From Impatiens glandulifera (Eukaryota > Streptophyta > Magnoliopsida > Ericales > Balsaminaceae): 64,000 nucleotides of DNA. Position 1 is the first letter of the stretch, and every line of letters begins with the position of its first letter. The notes beneath the pieces are model-generated. The model did no database searches and had not been told where the DNA came from. It saw only the letters and a list, made by a program, of their open reading frames with translations. A program made the position numbers and the translations under genes. The DNA lies in the NCBI RefSeq assembly GCF_907164915.1, contig NC_061868.1:44159774-44223773 (forward strand). Reading direction: 5' to 3'. This document shows, one piece after another, positions 1 to 12,260 of this stretch.

Positions 1-168
1 AGTTAGTTCTCTTCATTTCTGTAATCAAAGTGTACCATTTGATGATCTGCAGCTGCCATAGGTGATCTAAAATGAACTTTTATTTAGTGAAAGACGAAGC
101 ATGGTAGTTCCTATTGTATAATCTCTACTCTGTGAAATCCTTACATAATTTCTCATTGCTATCTGTAG

Positions 169-2028
169 ATCTTAAAATCGTGAATCACAAAAGTGTTAGA
201 GGGCTTAGTCTTGTTGCATTTGAGCTTGAGGTAATTGGTTATACCATTGCCTTGGCTTATTGTCTCCATAAAGGGCTTCCATTTTCAGCTTTTGGGGAGT
301 TGGCATTTCTCTTGATTCAAGGTACTTCTCCAACATATTCAGTTAGAAATTAAAGGGATAATCTAGTTTTTTTTCCATTTCAGTTCAACAAATGTTATAT
401 TCAGTGCCTATTCCATAATTTGATTGTTTTTGTTTCTAATTTATCATTGTTATGCAGCTATAATTTTGGTGCTATAATCTATTACTTCTCACAACCTCTT
501 GGTACCACAACTTGGCTTAGGGCGTGTTGTATCCTTTCTGCTGTTTATTAAAGCAGCTTAATTTTCTTTTTGATTTTCACCACAAGTAAGATAGATAGAT
601 AGATTGCATTTCCTTACGAAAGTTCTGCAGATATTGTGGTATAGCACCTACAATCTTAGCTGGCCGTATCGATCCTATTCTGTTTGAAGCACTATATGTA
701 AGTTACATGTTTGCAATATTTCCCAATGTATGCTTTCATTCATGCACATAAGGCTTCTCAGCATGCATATTATTCCTTTTTTTGGGAAAACAGCTTAACG
801 CCATTTTATTAAGAACCTAGAAGTGGGAGAAAAGGTCAATTATCAAGCTAGAACAAACCCTAGCTTTGATTAAAACAATCAAACGACCCTAGAGTATCTG
901 ATTAGAAACAAACAAAAAACCAAAACAAAAAACAGAGATTACTGAAATAGACAACGAAAACATACAAATCATACTACTTAACATTTTGTTGAGCAAATAT
1001 CCTTTCCGCTGCTTTCGAATCCCAATCTGGCGGATCTCGCAGCCAACACTTTGCCTAATCACTTGTTTGGCTCTAAGCTTCATTATTGGTTGAACTGTGA
1101 CATTTGATGATGACTGTTGTGAGCATGGACCCCTTCCTTGGATTAGTTTCCCAAAAGAATTACATAATATTGTTTAGCATGCAATAGTATTCTGTTTGAA
1201 CCATTATATGTAAGTTACATATTTGCAATATTTCACCAATGTATGCTTTCATTCAAATGCACATAAGACTTAGTTATGTTGCAAACTTGATTCTTTTTGA
1301 AAAATTCTGATGTGAATATTGATTGTTTCAGGCTTCTCAGCATGCAATATTTTTCTGTGCTAGAGTTCCACAAATTTGGGAAAACTATAAAGTAAGTTGT
1401 GACATAAACAACTGTATATCTCTTCAAGTCTCCTTTTTCTTAATCATGAATAGTAACAGTCTGTTGGATATTCTGTATACGCAATTTATCATTTAGGTTG
1501 AATAAGAGGTCGATTCTGCCAATTAAAAAAACTTGTAATAGTAAATTAAAGGGTCCTCTCTCTTTCTCATTCAGAACATGATTACATTATTAACATAGTG
1601 CAATTCATGAATGGATAAGAAATTGGGTGTGGTTTTGTTGAGGCAGAACAAGAGCACAGGCCAACTGAGCTTCCTTACGTCCTTTATGAATTTTGCTGGT
1701 TCATTGGGTGAGTTTTGTTTTGTACTTCTTAAATAGTAGGCGTTTTCTGGTAGAAAGAAATACAATATGATTAGGATTGTGTTGGTTTTCTGCAGTGAGG
1801 GTATTTACGAGTCTCCAGGAAAAGGCTCAACTAGTGGTATTCTTTCGCATCTTCTAGTATATAAGTGTGTTTGATTATAGTACACTGGATCCTAACTATT
1901 GCTTAACATTGTTATTGTTGTAGTTCTTATGGGTTTCTGTGATTGGTATTGCGACGAACGGGACCATATTAAGTCAGATAATCATATACCAGAAGACACC
2001 CACGAGCAAGGACAAGAAAAAGGAGTAG
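169..2028 (+). pseudogene. MPDU1-like PQ-loop protein, 3' part, with apparent frameshift
   Basis: The product resembles plant homologues of mannose-P-dolichol utilization defect 1, a multi-pass ER protein with PQ-loop repeats needed to use dolichol-linked mannose. The 5' end lies outside the window. Readable exons are about 169-321, 458-523, 631-697, 1332-1391, 1647-1707, 1796-1836 and 1924-2028 (TAG stop). Family landmarks include [66 protein letters not shown] and a lysine-rich tail, typical of ER retrieval. Exon 321 to 458 cannot be joined in frame: the second exon appears one base short near 472-477, so the reading hits TAA just before the conserved IYYFSQ segment. The next junction also gives a product two residues shorter than expected. 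Either the gene is dead, or there is a sequence error. Family identity is firm; pseudogene status is inferred. Confidence 0.7.
672..1350 (+). repeat. Partial duplication inside an MPDU1-like intron, flanking an insert
   Basis: The exon end plus 5' splice site at about 672-777 is repeated at about 1187-1262, with the acceptor-side exon start (GCTTCTCAGCATGCA) present both at about 758 and at 1332. The first copy lacks roughly 69 bp that separate these two parts in the second copy. About 400 bp of unclassified sequence lies between the copies. Confidence 0.65.
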
Positions 2029-5000
2029 TAGAAGGATCCAGCATTCATTGTTTGATTGTTGGTTCTCACTTCTTCATATCCTCTTTCTTTCTTTCTATCT
2101 TGAATGCATGCAACAAAAGGAACAGAAGTAGAATCTTATTTTAAGACTGTTAATGTTCTTTCCATACTCTTTTTAACAAGAAAGAAGACTTTGATAGAAT
2201 CAAATATTCTCATCTTTTACTTTGATAGTTTGATAAATGAAGGTAAATATGATAACTAGTAGATGGTTGAGATTGAGATATTATATTTATGTACTAGGTT
2301 ATAGGCTAGACTAGGCTAGGACAGGTCACACAACCTCAGTGGTGTGTGGGCACAGTTTATCAGAGGTGGACCAAAAAAATCATCCGGTGGGCCTTAGCCA
2401 CTGTAATTGCATCTTGGTCCGGCACCGGTCGTGGCCTGAAGTAGGTTAGGTGGTCCTAAATTCAATTGTGATTACAATATTGGCACTGAAGATATATGTT
2501 AAGGACAGATTAGAATCAAAGGAAAATGTGTGGGTAACAATTGAAGTGAAACCAATTATAACCCAATCTTTCTATTTTGATATAATTGAACTAATCCTAT
2601 ATCACAACAAAATAAAGATGTTACGTTTTGTTATTCTCTATTTGGACAATTTGAAAATTTCAAATCTAAGGAGATAACAATCGGGGCGCAAAGTGAATTT
2701 ATCATTTTCGCCCCGGTTTTGTTTCAGGAAATCAATGTGGGGCATAATTTTTGTAATGTTGTAAAATTGAGATAATTATTGATGAGTCCAAATAAGATGT
2801 AACAAGTAATATATCAAAGAATAGCTAATAAGGCTTAATTAATCCGGTCTGTGCTGTCCCAATGATTAAGTTAATTAAAATAGGTAGCTGAATGAACACA
2901 GCTGTAATAAGTTGACAATTACTAGGACAGCAGCAGTTGTAGTACTATTGTAATGTCATCGTCTTTCAATTCGCAATTTTAAAAAAAAAATTATGTTCGA
3001 TTCTCCTACAAATGTTCGAATTTCAAATTTTCAAATATAAGTAAACTTGGTCATTACGGATTAGATGCTATAAAGTTGAAAGGAATTGCTGAAATATATA
3101 TAAGTATTTTTTGAAAAAAGCAATGACATTTACATATTTTCTTTTACATAGTAAAAACAAATAAGAGGAAGATGTTGTACCTTAGAAAGTTACTTCATTT
3201 CATTAGCGTGCGCAATTTTCACCACCCCTTTTGTCTGCTTTTTTTTTCTCAAGTCCTGGACTGTCTTGCTTTTGCCTAAAAGAAAGAAGAAAACCTCTAT
3301 CTCCATTTTGAAATCAATGCAAAAGTAATTATTATAATATGTTGTTTGTTGGGCTAGTTTGATTCTGTTTATTTCATCACATAAGTATTCAATGTGTTTT
3401 ATCCTACTGAATAATGCTGCATCCAAACAGGGTTGTGTATGTTTGTGTGTGTATATAAAGGTAAAAAAAACTCAAACATCCTACTTTTACTTTTTAACTT
3501 TGATCAATAATTTCTTCTTCCATCCAAATTCAAATTCCAAAACACCCACTTTTCTTGAAACCAAGTAAAAAAACAATAAATTTGAATTTGACCCTTTGGG
3601 CCAAGTATTATTATTATTTGGATTTCAAATAAGGGTTCCAATTTTTTGTTTTATTTGCCATTAAAGGCTATTACCCATTGTCTTTCTTTCTATGAATGGA
3701 TTTTAAATAAGTTGAATTGTCTGGTTAATTTATAAATTTTGAATTAATTATATATGTTGACAAAAGGAGGAAAAGAGCATGTCATTGCAGTCATAGCAAT
3801 AGCCATAGGACAGTTCAAATTCCAAAAGAGTGATAGCTACTGATTTTACCTGCTTTGAAGATAACTCTTCTTTTTTTTTTAATTTTACTTTTTTTTAAAT
3901 TTTTTACTTTCTACTATTGGGCATTTGCAAGGGACAACTACTACTCAGAATAATGTATCAGACCATCTAAAGTGAAGGACCACATTATGTAGGCAGACAA
4001 ACACATTTTGACCTAAATATATAATGGAATTGAATGTATATATAAATATTAGATCAAACTTGGCTTTAGCAAGTATCTAGTTGTATCCACTAAACATTTT
4101 TTATTCATTATTCTAATTATTCAAACTACTTTTCATACAAATTGTTATTTTTATTTTGTGAGTATTTATGTGAAAAGAAAAAATAAACACACAATACAGA
4201 CAAATAGTTTGCTTTTACTTTAAATTTAGAGAAATCTCATTAATAAACCCTCAAATTATATCTTCTTTTTTCTGTTGAAACCGAAGTTGGTTTTAATGAA
4301 ATGACTTATTCGGTTTTAATTATTCCAATTATCAAAAGAAAAAATTATAATTTTCTATAATCGTATTACTTAATTCATTAACTAAAATATTAAAATAACT
4401 TATATTTTATTTTTAAAAAAATTAATTGTCTCAAAATTAGTTTAACCTTTTTAATATACAAATTATTTGAGAATTTTATTGATTTTGTTAAAAAAAAATA
4501 AGTTATTTGTGTTTTTAACATATTAAATATAACAATGTCTTTTATATTTAAATTTAAATTTTATAAAGATAAAATAAAGGTATTTTAGTAAATGAAATGA
4601 TAATTTAATATTTGGACAGATAATAAATGTGATAAATTAAAATAAAGAAAATTAGATAAAAATTTTTAAAAAATCTCAAAATAACCCAAATGAACTTAAT
4701 AACGTGATATAATGAACAAATTATATACATATGTTTAGAAATTAAAGTCACATTGATTGAGAATTTGACAAAATTGAAATTTCCAAAACAATAATTAGCA
4801 TATTTAATGAAACTCTTTTTCCAAAACAATAATAACAAAGTCATATGTCTTTTCTTAAAATAAAACCCACCAAAACAAAAAAGAATAAAGGTGTAAAAGA
4901 TTTAAATTAATATATTTATTGAATAAAATAAAGGTGTGGGTGGAGACCAAACGGCTCCATAAACCCCTCTAAAAACTATTTTCTAGCAAATAAAAATCAT

Positions 5001-5160
5001 AAAATCTCCGACCATTATTACATATCTCTCTCACTCTCTCTCTCTACCTACGATTGACAACAAGAACAAGAAAATTGAAATTTGTAGAGAAAAAAAGAAT
5101 CCAGAGGATATGGATTCGAGTTTCTCCTCTCTGTTCTATCATCTTTTACTTCAATTTAAT
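2029..5160. other. Intergenic, AT-rich
   Basis: No convincing gene. The stretch holds long A/T runs and a short (CT)n tract at about 5027-5044 just upstream of the cyclin D3 remnant. Small open frames here lack recognisable domains. Confidence 0.6.
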
Positions 5161-6524
5161 AATGAACCCAGACCTCAAATCTTCTTCTTTGAAGAAGATG
5201 GCCGCTCAATCTGAAAACTCCTCCTCTCTATCATCATGATATCCTCTACTGCCACGAAGCCTATTTTAACCCCCGAGAAGATGACAAGAACAAGAACAGA
5301 ACACTACATTAGTAGCACCCATTCTCAGATCCACCACCTCCCCCAAGAAGAAGAAGAGAGAAGAGTTAGTCTTTCTTCTCTCAAAAGAGAAGAACACCAT
5401 ACCAATGCTGCTTCACCTTTACCGGTCCTTTATATCCAAGCTAGAAGAGATGCTATCGACTGGATTTTGAATGTCATTGCCCATTACTCTTTCTCCACTC
5501 TCACAGCCGGTTCTATCTGTCAACTATTTCGATCGATTCCTCTCCATTTTCCAGATTCAGAAAGAGAAACCATGGATGACCCATCTCACGGCCGTTGCTT
5601 GTCTCTCTTTAGCTGCTAAAGTTGAAGAACCCATGTCCCCCGTCTCTTGGACCTTCACAAGTATGTTATAATTTCCATACAGGCTACATTTCCTGTTGTT
5701 TTTTTTCTTGCATTTTTTTTTGATACTTTGACTGTAAAAATAAGGTTTGAAGAGACACGATATTTGTTTGAGGCAAAAACAGTACAAAGAATGGAGATTC
5801 TGGTTTGTCTACCCTCCATTGGAGGATGAATCCGACGACCCCCACTTGATTTTCTTAACCACATTGCAAGAAAGCTAGGCTTAAATGGAAATCTCTTCTG
5901 TCAATTTCTCAGTAGATGCGAAAGCCATATTATGTCACTCCTTTCTGGTAAAAAAATCAGTTTATTGAATGAAAAATGGGTTGTTGATTGAATTCAATCT
6001 GTTCTTGATTTTTATTTCATTTTTGTGCAGATTATAGATTTGTGGGTTATCTTCCTTCTGTAATCGCTACTTCCACATGCTGTTCATCATCGGTGGAGGA
6101 ATTGCAGAGGCTTGTTTGACGGGCAGAATACCAATCACAGGCTTTTCGGCGGATCTTGAAATCGATAAGGTTAGTTAGCTAGCTAGCTAAATGATTTGTG
6201 TGATTAAAAGAATTAAAATGATACTGATTGATTGATCGATCGATTATATATATCATCAGGATAAAGTAAAGGAATGCTGTAAAGTAATGTTGGAATCAGC
6301 TTCCGAGAAGGAAACGCAAGAACCGATGTCTACCGGGAAGTCCTAATGGGGTGATGGACGCAGCGTTTAGCTGCGAAAACTCCAGCGATTCGTGGGCGGT
6401 GGGTGGTGGTGGTGATGGTGGTTCTTCTTCTTCGCCGGAGCGAGCAGTGAAGAAGGGAAGAACAGGGGTGGAGGAGGATGTTTTCTGGTTTGACTGTTCT
6501 TCTTCTTCTTCTTCTTATGAGTAG
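5161..6524 (+). pseudogene. Cyclin D3 (CYCD3) pseudogene with multiple frameshifts
   Basis: Homology to D3-type cyclins, the G1/S partners of CDKA that bind retinoblastoma-related protein, can be followed end to end. The Rb-binding LxCxE motif is visible as LYCHE at 5244-5258. The cyclin box follows: [20 protein letters not shown] at about 5440-5500, [20 protein letters not shown] at about 5570-5630, LFEAKTVQRMEILV at about 5765-5806, then WRMNP. The C-terminal hallmark MDAAFSCENSSDSWAVG starts at about 6353, and the acidic end stops at TAG 6522-6524. Introns remain at about 5660-5745, 5949-6030 and 6171-6260. The frame shifts after LYCHE, at an extra G near 5508, near 5635, near 5803, near 5841 and near 6305, with an in-frame stop near 6117. 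No single frame can make a cyclin. Retained introns show it is not a processed copy. Confidence 0.9.
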
Positions 6525-8756
6525 TAATAATGTTTGTTTTATCTTGATAGTAGTAAATGGAGGATCTTGATTCCTCCTAATAAGGATTAGCGCGACATAA
6601 GATGAAAGTTTGTCGTTAAATTGTCGGATTTTGGATCCAATCGTTAATCATCGGCAAATGTTTGAAGGAATTCTTGTTGTTGTTATTGTTGGATTACTAT
6701 CAACTTTTAGTTAATCTAAACTTGTTATTTCCCTTCTAATAATTCATCTTTTTGTCTTATTCAAGGTGATATGTATTATTTCTTATTTACATGTTTAGTA
6801 TTTATACTTGTAAAAATATTTTTATTAAAAAATAAATAAAAATAAACTTTACAAAATTTCTTTTTCGGGTTTTAACTTTAATCTAAAATTAATTTTTTTG
6901 TGATTAATCTAATTTTTTGTCTAGGTCGATCAAATTTTGATTTATTTATAATAATGTTAAACAGGTCCAACTTGATTTCAATTCGAAGAAAAAAAATGAC
7001 TTCCACTTATTTTTTCATCAAAAATTCTTAGTCCTACTCAAAATTGATTGAATTTCTTATTTTTTATGTCTTTTAGTTTAATTTGATAGAGTAGGTACTT
7101 AAAAAATCAATATTGACGGATTTAATTCTCGGCTAGAGTGTTTGAAGTTGAAGTTTTGATGTACATTTTAATGAATTATGCTTCCATAGATTGATTGGAT
7201 TTTATTAGTTACCTAAATTAAGATATATATATAAATGGTTAAACTTTCAATAATAAAGTCATTTTATGTTTTTTTAAGTTGAGAATTTTAGATGGCACTT
7301 TATTTATAGCTTAGTTTTCATATTTTGATTTGTAAGGTTTTAATTTATTTTTATGTTAGATTTTTGTTACTACTGTTTAAACTGTCTCATTCAAGTATTT
7401 TGTAAAATAAAAAACTAATAAGACAAAGTAGTTCATATATAATTTCTTGACTAGAAGGACAGATATAAAGAATTAAATGTTTACCTAAGACTATATCCTT
7501 ACCACACAAAAAAGAAAGGGACTAACCTACCAGTTAGATTTTTAAAAAATGTTAAATTTTTTTAATTAAACGAGAACTAGCATTATTTACGTATTGAAAT
7601 CGAACTCGTGATCTTTTTGTTTTTTAAGTCGATTTTTACCACTAAATTAGTTTGGTGAGGTAAACGTTTTTTAATATTTATATAATTTATATGGTTGAAA
7701 TATTTAAATGAAATGATCACTTTATTTATTTAAACCATATATATCAAAAATATCAATCTCATTTTTATTGACTATATTGTTCTTGAAACTCCTCCATAAA
7801 ATATGAATCACTTAAATTCACAGTTTATTAATTAACATTTTAAAATGAAAAGATATGTTTTCATATAGTAGGCCCATTATTTAATTATAAAATTGAATTA
7901 TAGGGTCAGTAGTAGATTGGGGAGTTGAAACAGTTGAAAACAGCCGTCATCACATTCAAAATAAAAAAAATGAGATTTTAATAGATGACAAATAAGGACA
8001 AATAAATAATATTGTCCAATAAATTTGTAATATATATAATAAAAATGATAAAATGAAACGTAACATACTATCAAACTTATTTAAATGATTATTAAATATG
8101 ATACGTATAAACTGAATCAAACAAATTCTTAGTCAAAGACTACAACTTTTTATTTGATATATAAAAACTTTTTTCACTTAAATTATTTTAATAAGATTAA
8201 AAAAATGGAATATCCTTAAAGTTTGAAATAAAAGTAATTAAGAGTTATGGGGCTGAACGTAGAGGTTACGGATGACAAACGGAGTAGTACATATCTCAAT
8301 GATATATAAAAAAAACAAATTCTTTATTTATTCTATTGCTTCAGTTTCCAAGGTCTAAAAATAATATTATTAATTATGATTCAGCTAAGTACCTCTCTAT
8401 TTATAATATAAATTTCAAAATATAATAATTGTGGTGTGAATTTTCTCCCTTGATAGTCGGATTATACATTGACTTTTAAGTTATCCAAGCTTCCTTTCGT
8501 CATATAAATAATATTCCATGTTTTACTATATATAGTCCAATGTTTTTTCAATGTCGATCAACACAAAAAAACATATTGTCTTATTAGTCATGCTGGTCGT
8601 TATTATTTTTCAAACTTTCATTTAAATCAACAATTACTCAATAAGGAAGTTTTTTGATATTTCTGAGTATTTTAAATGTTGAATTTAGTATTTGAATAAT
8701 TGAAAATGAATAAGATTTGATATATACTTATTTAACATAGTGGTAACTCATTATTT
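6525..8756. other. Intergenic, AT-rich
   Basis: No gene recognised. The 3' flank of the cyclin remnant grades into A/T-rich sequence with many short tracts. I see no terminal repeats or coding domains. Confidence 0.55.
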
Positions 8757-9060
8757 GTGAATATTGTCCTATATGAAAGTTGTGGGAATCTAAATTTATT
8801 TTTAAAATCTCATTTTTTGGATGTACTACATGAAAGGATCTTCATGGGTTATAGATTAATGAAAAAATGTGTGTTTTTGTTAGTTATTGCAAAATGTGTT
8901 GTCAAGAACGGAGATGAGACATCACTTGTTTTACATTGTAAACGAGTGACTATGATTTGGAGTCTATTTTAGAACATTATTGACATTGAGTGAGTGATGT
9001 ATGAGTCAATCATCTGTTGTTGAGATGTTTGGATAGAAATCGTTAGCTCAATTGTATTGA
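8757..9060 (+). mobile_element. LINE ORF2 remnant, zinc-binding (zf-RVT-like) tail
   Basis: The translation carries a cysteine/histidine arrangement ending in NGDETS...LHCKRVTMIW, as in the zf-RVT region after plant LINE reverse transcriptases. Further LINE-like residues (VMYESI) follow after a stop. It is too degraded and short to be functional, and no RT catalytic core is visible here. Confidence 0.5.
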
Positions 9061-9350
9061 GTCGATGTGTCACTATCTCGATTATTTTAATGATAAACTA
9101 TTTGGCTCGAAACGACTAATAGGACGTGTAGTGATTGCGGCCCTGCGGACAACCGATACATTTACTTCATAATGTTATTAATATTATGATGATATGTCTT
9201 TTATAGAAAACCAGTGGAGTAACGTCAATAAATTTATTGATGTTTTTAAGCCTTCTAAATTTATTAACACTAAATTTTATGTTAGGTTGTTCGTTTGATA
9301 ATAAAATTAACTTATGTTACATTGCTTCACTCAAATGATTAATCATATTT

Positions 9351-9413
9351 TTAGCTAATGATTTTAATTATTTTTATTAAATTTTAATTATAAAATACAT
9401 TTTAATACTAATT

Positions 9414-9470
<57 letters not shown>

Positions 9471-9553
9471 TCAAATGACCTATTTATTTATTTTTAGCTA
9501 ATGATTTTAATTTATTTTTATTAAATTTTAATTATAAAAGACATTTTAATAAC

Positions 9554-9615
<62 letters not shown>

Positions 9616-9642
9616 TCAAATGACCTATTTATTTATTTTTAT
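9351..9642. repeat. Tandem duplication of ~145 bp containing (AT)n tracts
   Basis: Unit 1 (about 9351-9493) and unit 2 (about 9494-9642) share the same start (TTAGCTAATGATTTTAATT), the same central block and the same end (AAAGTTCAAATGACC). Each carries an (AT)n run, at about 9414-9467 and 9557-9611. Confidence 0.85.
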
Positions 9643-10801
9643 CAAACAATATTTATAAAAAAATAAAAAATATAGCATTTTCTTATTTACTTATTATTAT
9701 CTTCCCGATGAGAAACAAATAAGTGATTCCAGCTATCATCTTTCACTTTCATGACACCACACTACTGTCATTTTATTTTAAAACAATATTTAATTATTAA
9801 TTCATAAACATTATTATTGTTTCTAAAATTAAAAATCCAACACTACAAAAAAAATGATAATGTATAGTAGAGATTCAACATTAACATATTGTCACAATAG
9901 ACAATCACTAGCTAGTTTTAGTGATTAAAATAAATCAAACTATATATTATTGAAGAATATTATTTTTGAAGGAAACCGTGGAATTATGTTTTACCAACTG
10001 CATTGAAATTCGTGTCCTCTCTCTTCTTAGGAGCCATGTTCAATTATAAAATCAAATCGACCATCACACAATTTCATAAATTCAACCAATCAAATCAAAA
10101 TAATTAATAAAAATTAAATCTAGAGCTGGTTTGATGATGGGTTATTTGATTTTTTTTTTTTTTTACTAGATTTAAAATATATATTTAAATATTTAATTGT
10201 TTGAATTATTATAATATTTAAAATTAAAATTTATAAAAGTAAAATAACAATGTTTAATTGGTTGATGAATTAAGTGGAAATAAATAAAATATGATAATAT
10301 ATATGTTTTTGACAAATAAATAAAAAACTATGAAATTGTGGATTTGTGGATTTGTATAATAAAGTATGTTAAATTGATTGTTTTCTTTTTCAGATTTGAG
10401 TCTTGACGGTGGTGGACTTGGTTGTGTTTTATTTTAAGACATTAATTACAACTTTGAAATTAGATTTATTCACAATTTTGAAAATACCAACTTATAGATT
10501 TGTGAAAAAACAATTTTTTTTCCTCTAACATAATTATTTATGGATGTCAATTATAACCATTTAACTGTTTCAGATTTAAATTATTTATATTGGACGATTT
10601 TTTTCGATTTGACCGATATAGTTGATTGGCGATAGTATTTGTGTCTCTGACCTTGTCTCCACCACAATTTCCCTCATAAATTAATAACACAATTAAATAT
10701 ATAACATCACTAATATATTTATTTATTTTTATATTTTATAAAAAAATAAATTTATATCTTATAATAATATGAGTTTTCAGTATAGATGGAAAAAATAAAA
10801 A
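9643..10801. other. Intergenic, AT-rich
   Basis: No gene or clear element boundaries seen. It lies between the AT-tract duplication and a LINE fragment and may hold further decayed LINE sequence that I cannot recognise. Confidence 0.5.
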
Positions 10802-11019
10802 CAATTTTGAAAGAGGGTCGGTTAATCCTTATTAAGAATGTGTTGTCATTTATGTCCGCATATAAAATGTTTTTTATTCATTTTTTTAAGAATGTGGAGG
10901 TAAAAATGGAGAGAATAATGTGTAAATTTATATAGGATCATCTAACTAATCGTTTTGTCATTTAGTAGGTAAGATTAAATGTTTTAAAGATCAGGGAGGT
11001 TTGAATATTCGAGATCTTA
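10802..11019 (+). mobile_element. LINE reverse-transcriptase remnant, 5' segment (split by Helitron)
   Basis: Translation shows typical plant LINE ORF2 sequence after the RT core: KEGRLILIKNVLSFM, then a stretch ending in KDQGGLNIRDL. Stops and shifts are present. The segment stops exactly at the Helitron 5' end and continues in frame beyond the Helitron 3' end. Confidence 0.75.
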
Positions 11020-11306
11020 TCTATATATATATAATGATGCTTAATTTTTAAAGTGTCCGGATTGCCGGGTCGAGAGCTGTGGTTAATTTAGATACTTGGG
11101 TCGGATTGTGGATTGACCCGCCTTTAAATTTAAAACGGTTAAAAATAAAATTATAAATGCTAGAGATATGTTTCGAATTTGCAACCTAACAAAACAAGTA
11201 CAACTTTTTAACCAACTAGGCTACAAAGACTTTATATTTTAAATTGAACACTAAAGTTGATAAACGCGGGACGTTTTAATATTAATATAACTTTTTAACT
11301 AATTAA

Positions 11307-11346
<40 letters not shown>

Positions 11347-11516
11347 GATGCTTAATTTTTAAAGTATCTGGATTGCCGGGTCGAGAGCTGTGGTTAATTT
11401 GGATACTTGGGTCGGATTATGGGTTAACCCGCATTTAAATTTAAAACGGTTAAAAATAAAATTAAAAATGCTAGATTTATATTATTAATCGTGCAAATGC
11501 ACGGGCTAAATGCTAG
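11020..11516 (+). mobile_element. Non-autonomous Helitron
   Basis: The element starts with TCTATATATATAT and ends with CTAG followed by host T. A hairpin (CGTGCA-AA-TGCACG) lies about 14 bp before the end, the canonical Helitron 3' signature. Host bases are A on the left (11019) and T on the right (11517), as expected for insertion between A and T without target duplication. Removing it joins the two LINE halves in one reading frame (IRDL-ISFNKALQSKW). Internally a ~140 bp block containing GGTCGGATTGTGG and AAACGGTTAAAAATAAAATT occurs twice, at about 11022-11162 and 11330-11470. It contains no coding capacity and would depend on a RepHel helicase elsewhere. Confidence 0.88.
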
Positions 11517-11860
11517 TTTCATTTAATAAGGCTCTTCAATCAAAATGGTGTTGTAGATTTGTAACGAAACCTAATAGTCTTTGGACATTAATGATCAAAT
11601 GTAAGTATGGTTGGTTCACAGAAATATCTAATTATCCAACGGATGTGTAGCATTTGGAGGATAATTTATTTTATATGAAAAAGTTTTTTTGTGAGCAATC
11701 TCGTTATTTGGATGTAGTATTATTCACGGTGAAATTCTTACGAATGATATGTGAATGAAAAAAATTATATTATGGTTAGTCGTTGTCGTATATATTATTG
11801 GGAGGTTGAATCGCCAACTCACTTTTGCATTACATAGGGTTGAATAATATCTCAAGTATT
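11517..11860 (+). mobile_element. LINE reverse-transcriptase remnant, 3' segment
   Basis: This continues the LINE fragment ending at 11019. ISFNKALQSKWCCRFVTKPN and LWTLMIKCKYGW match the conserved region after LINE reverse transcriptase. A zf-RVT-like stretch (EVESPTHFC) follows at about 11800-11835. Interrupted by stops; inactive. Confidence 0.75.
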
Positions 11861-12260
11861 TTGTTATACTTCGATGATTGAAATCATCTCTCATCATTTA
11901 AAAAAATGCATAATTATAATTTTATTAAATAATATTGTTAATAGGGGCCTATCTACTTTAGGGCTGAAGCAAACCAAAAAAAAAAATTAGTCTTACATAA
12001 CTCTATAATTTTATATTTCTTAAATTAATTTATTTTTTAATTCATCAAAATAAGTATAAATATACGCTAACTACATATTTCATTTATAAATTTTCTAAAT
12101 AAATTTTAAGTCTAACACCAAATTATTTTTAATCATACTCCAACTTCATAGAATAAAAACTCTCTAAGTAGAGTACAATAAATGGGGAAACTTTATTGTA
12201 ATATTTTTAAATAAAAAAGTAATCTTCTAATGTAAAATATTATTTTGTTTTTTTTCTCTA
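11861..12260. other. Intergenic, AT-rich
   Basis: No gene seen. It ends with CTCTA (12256-12260), the left copy of the copia target-site duplication. Confidence 0.6.
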
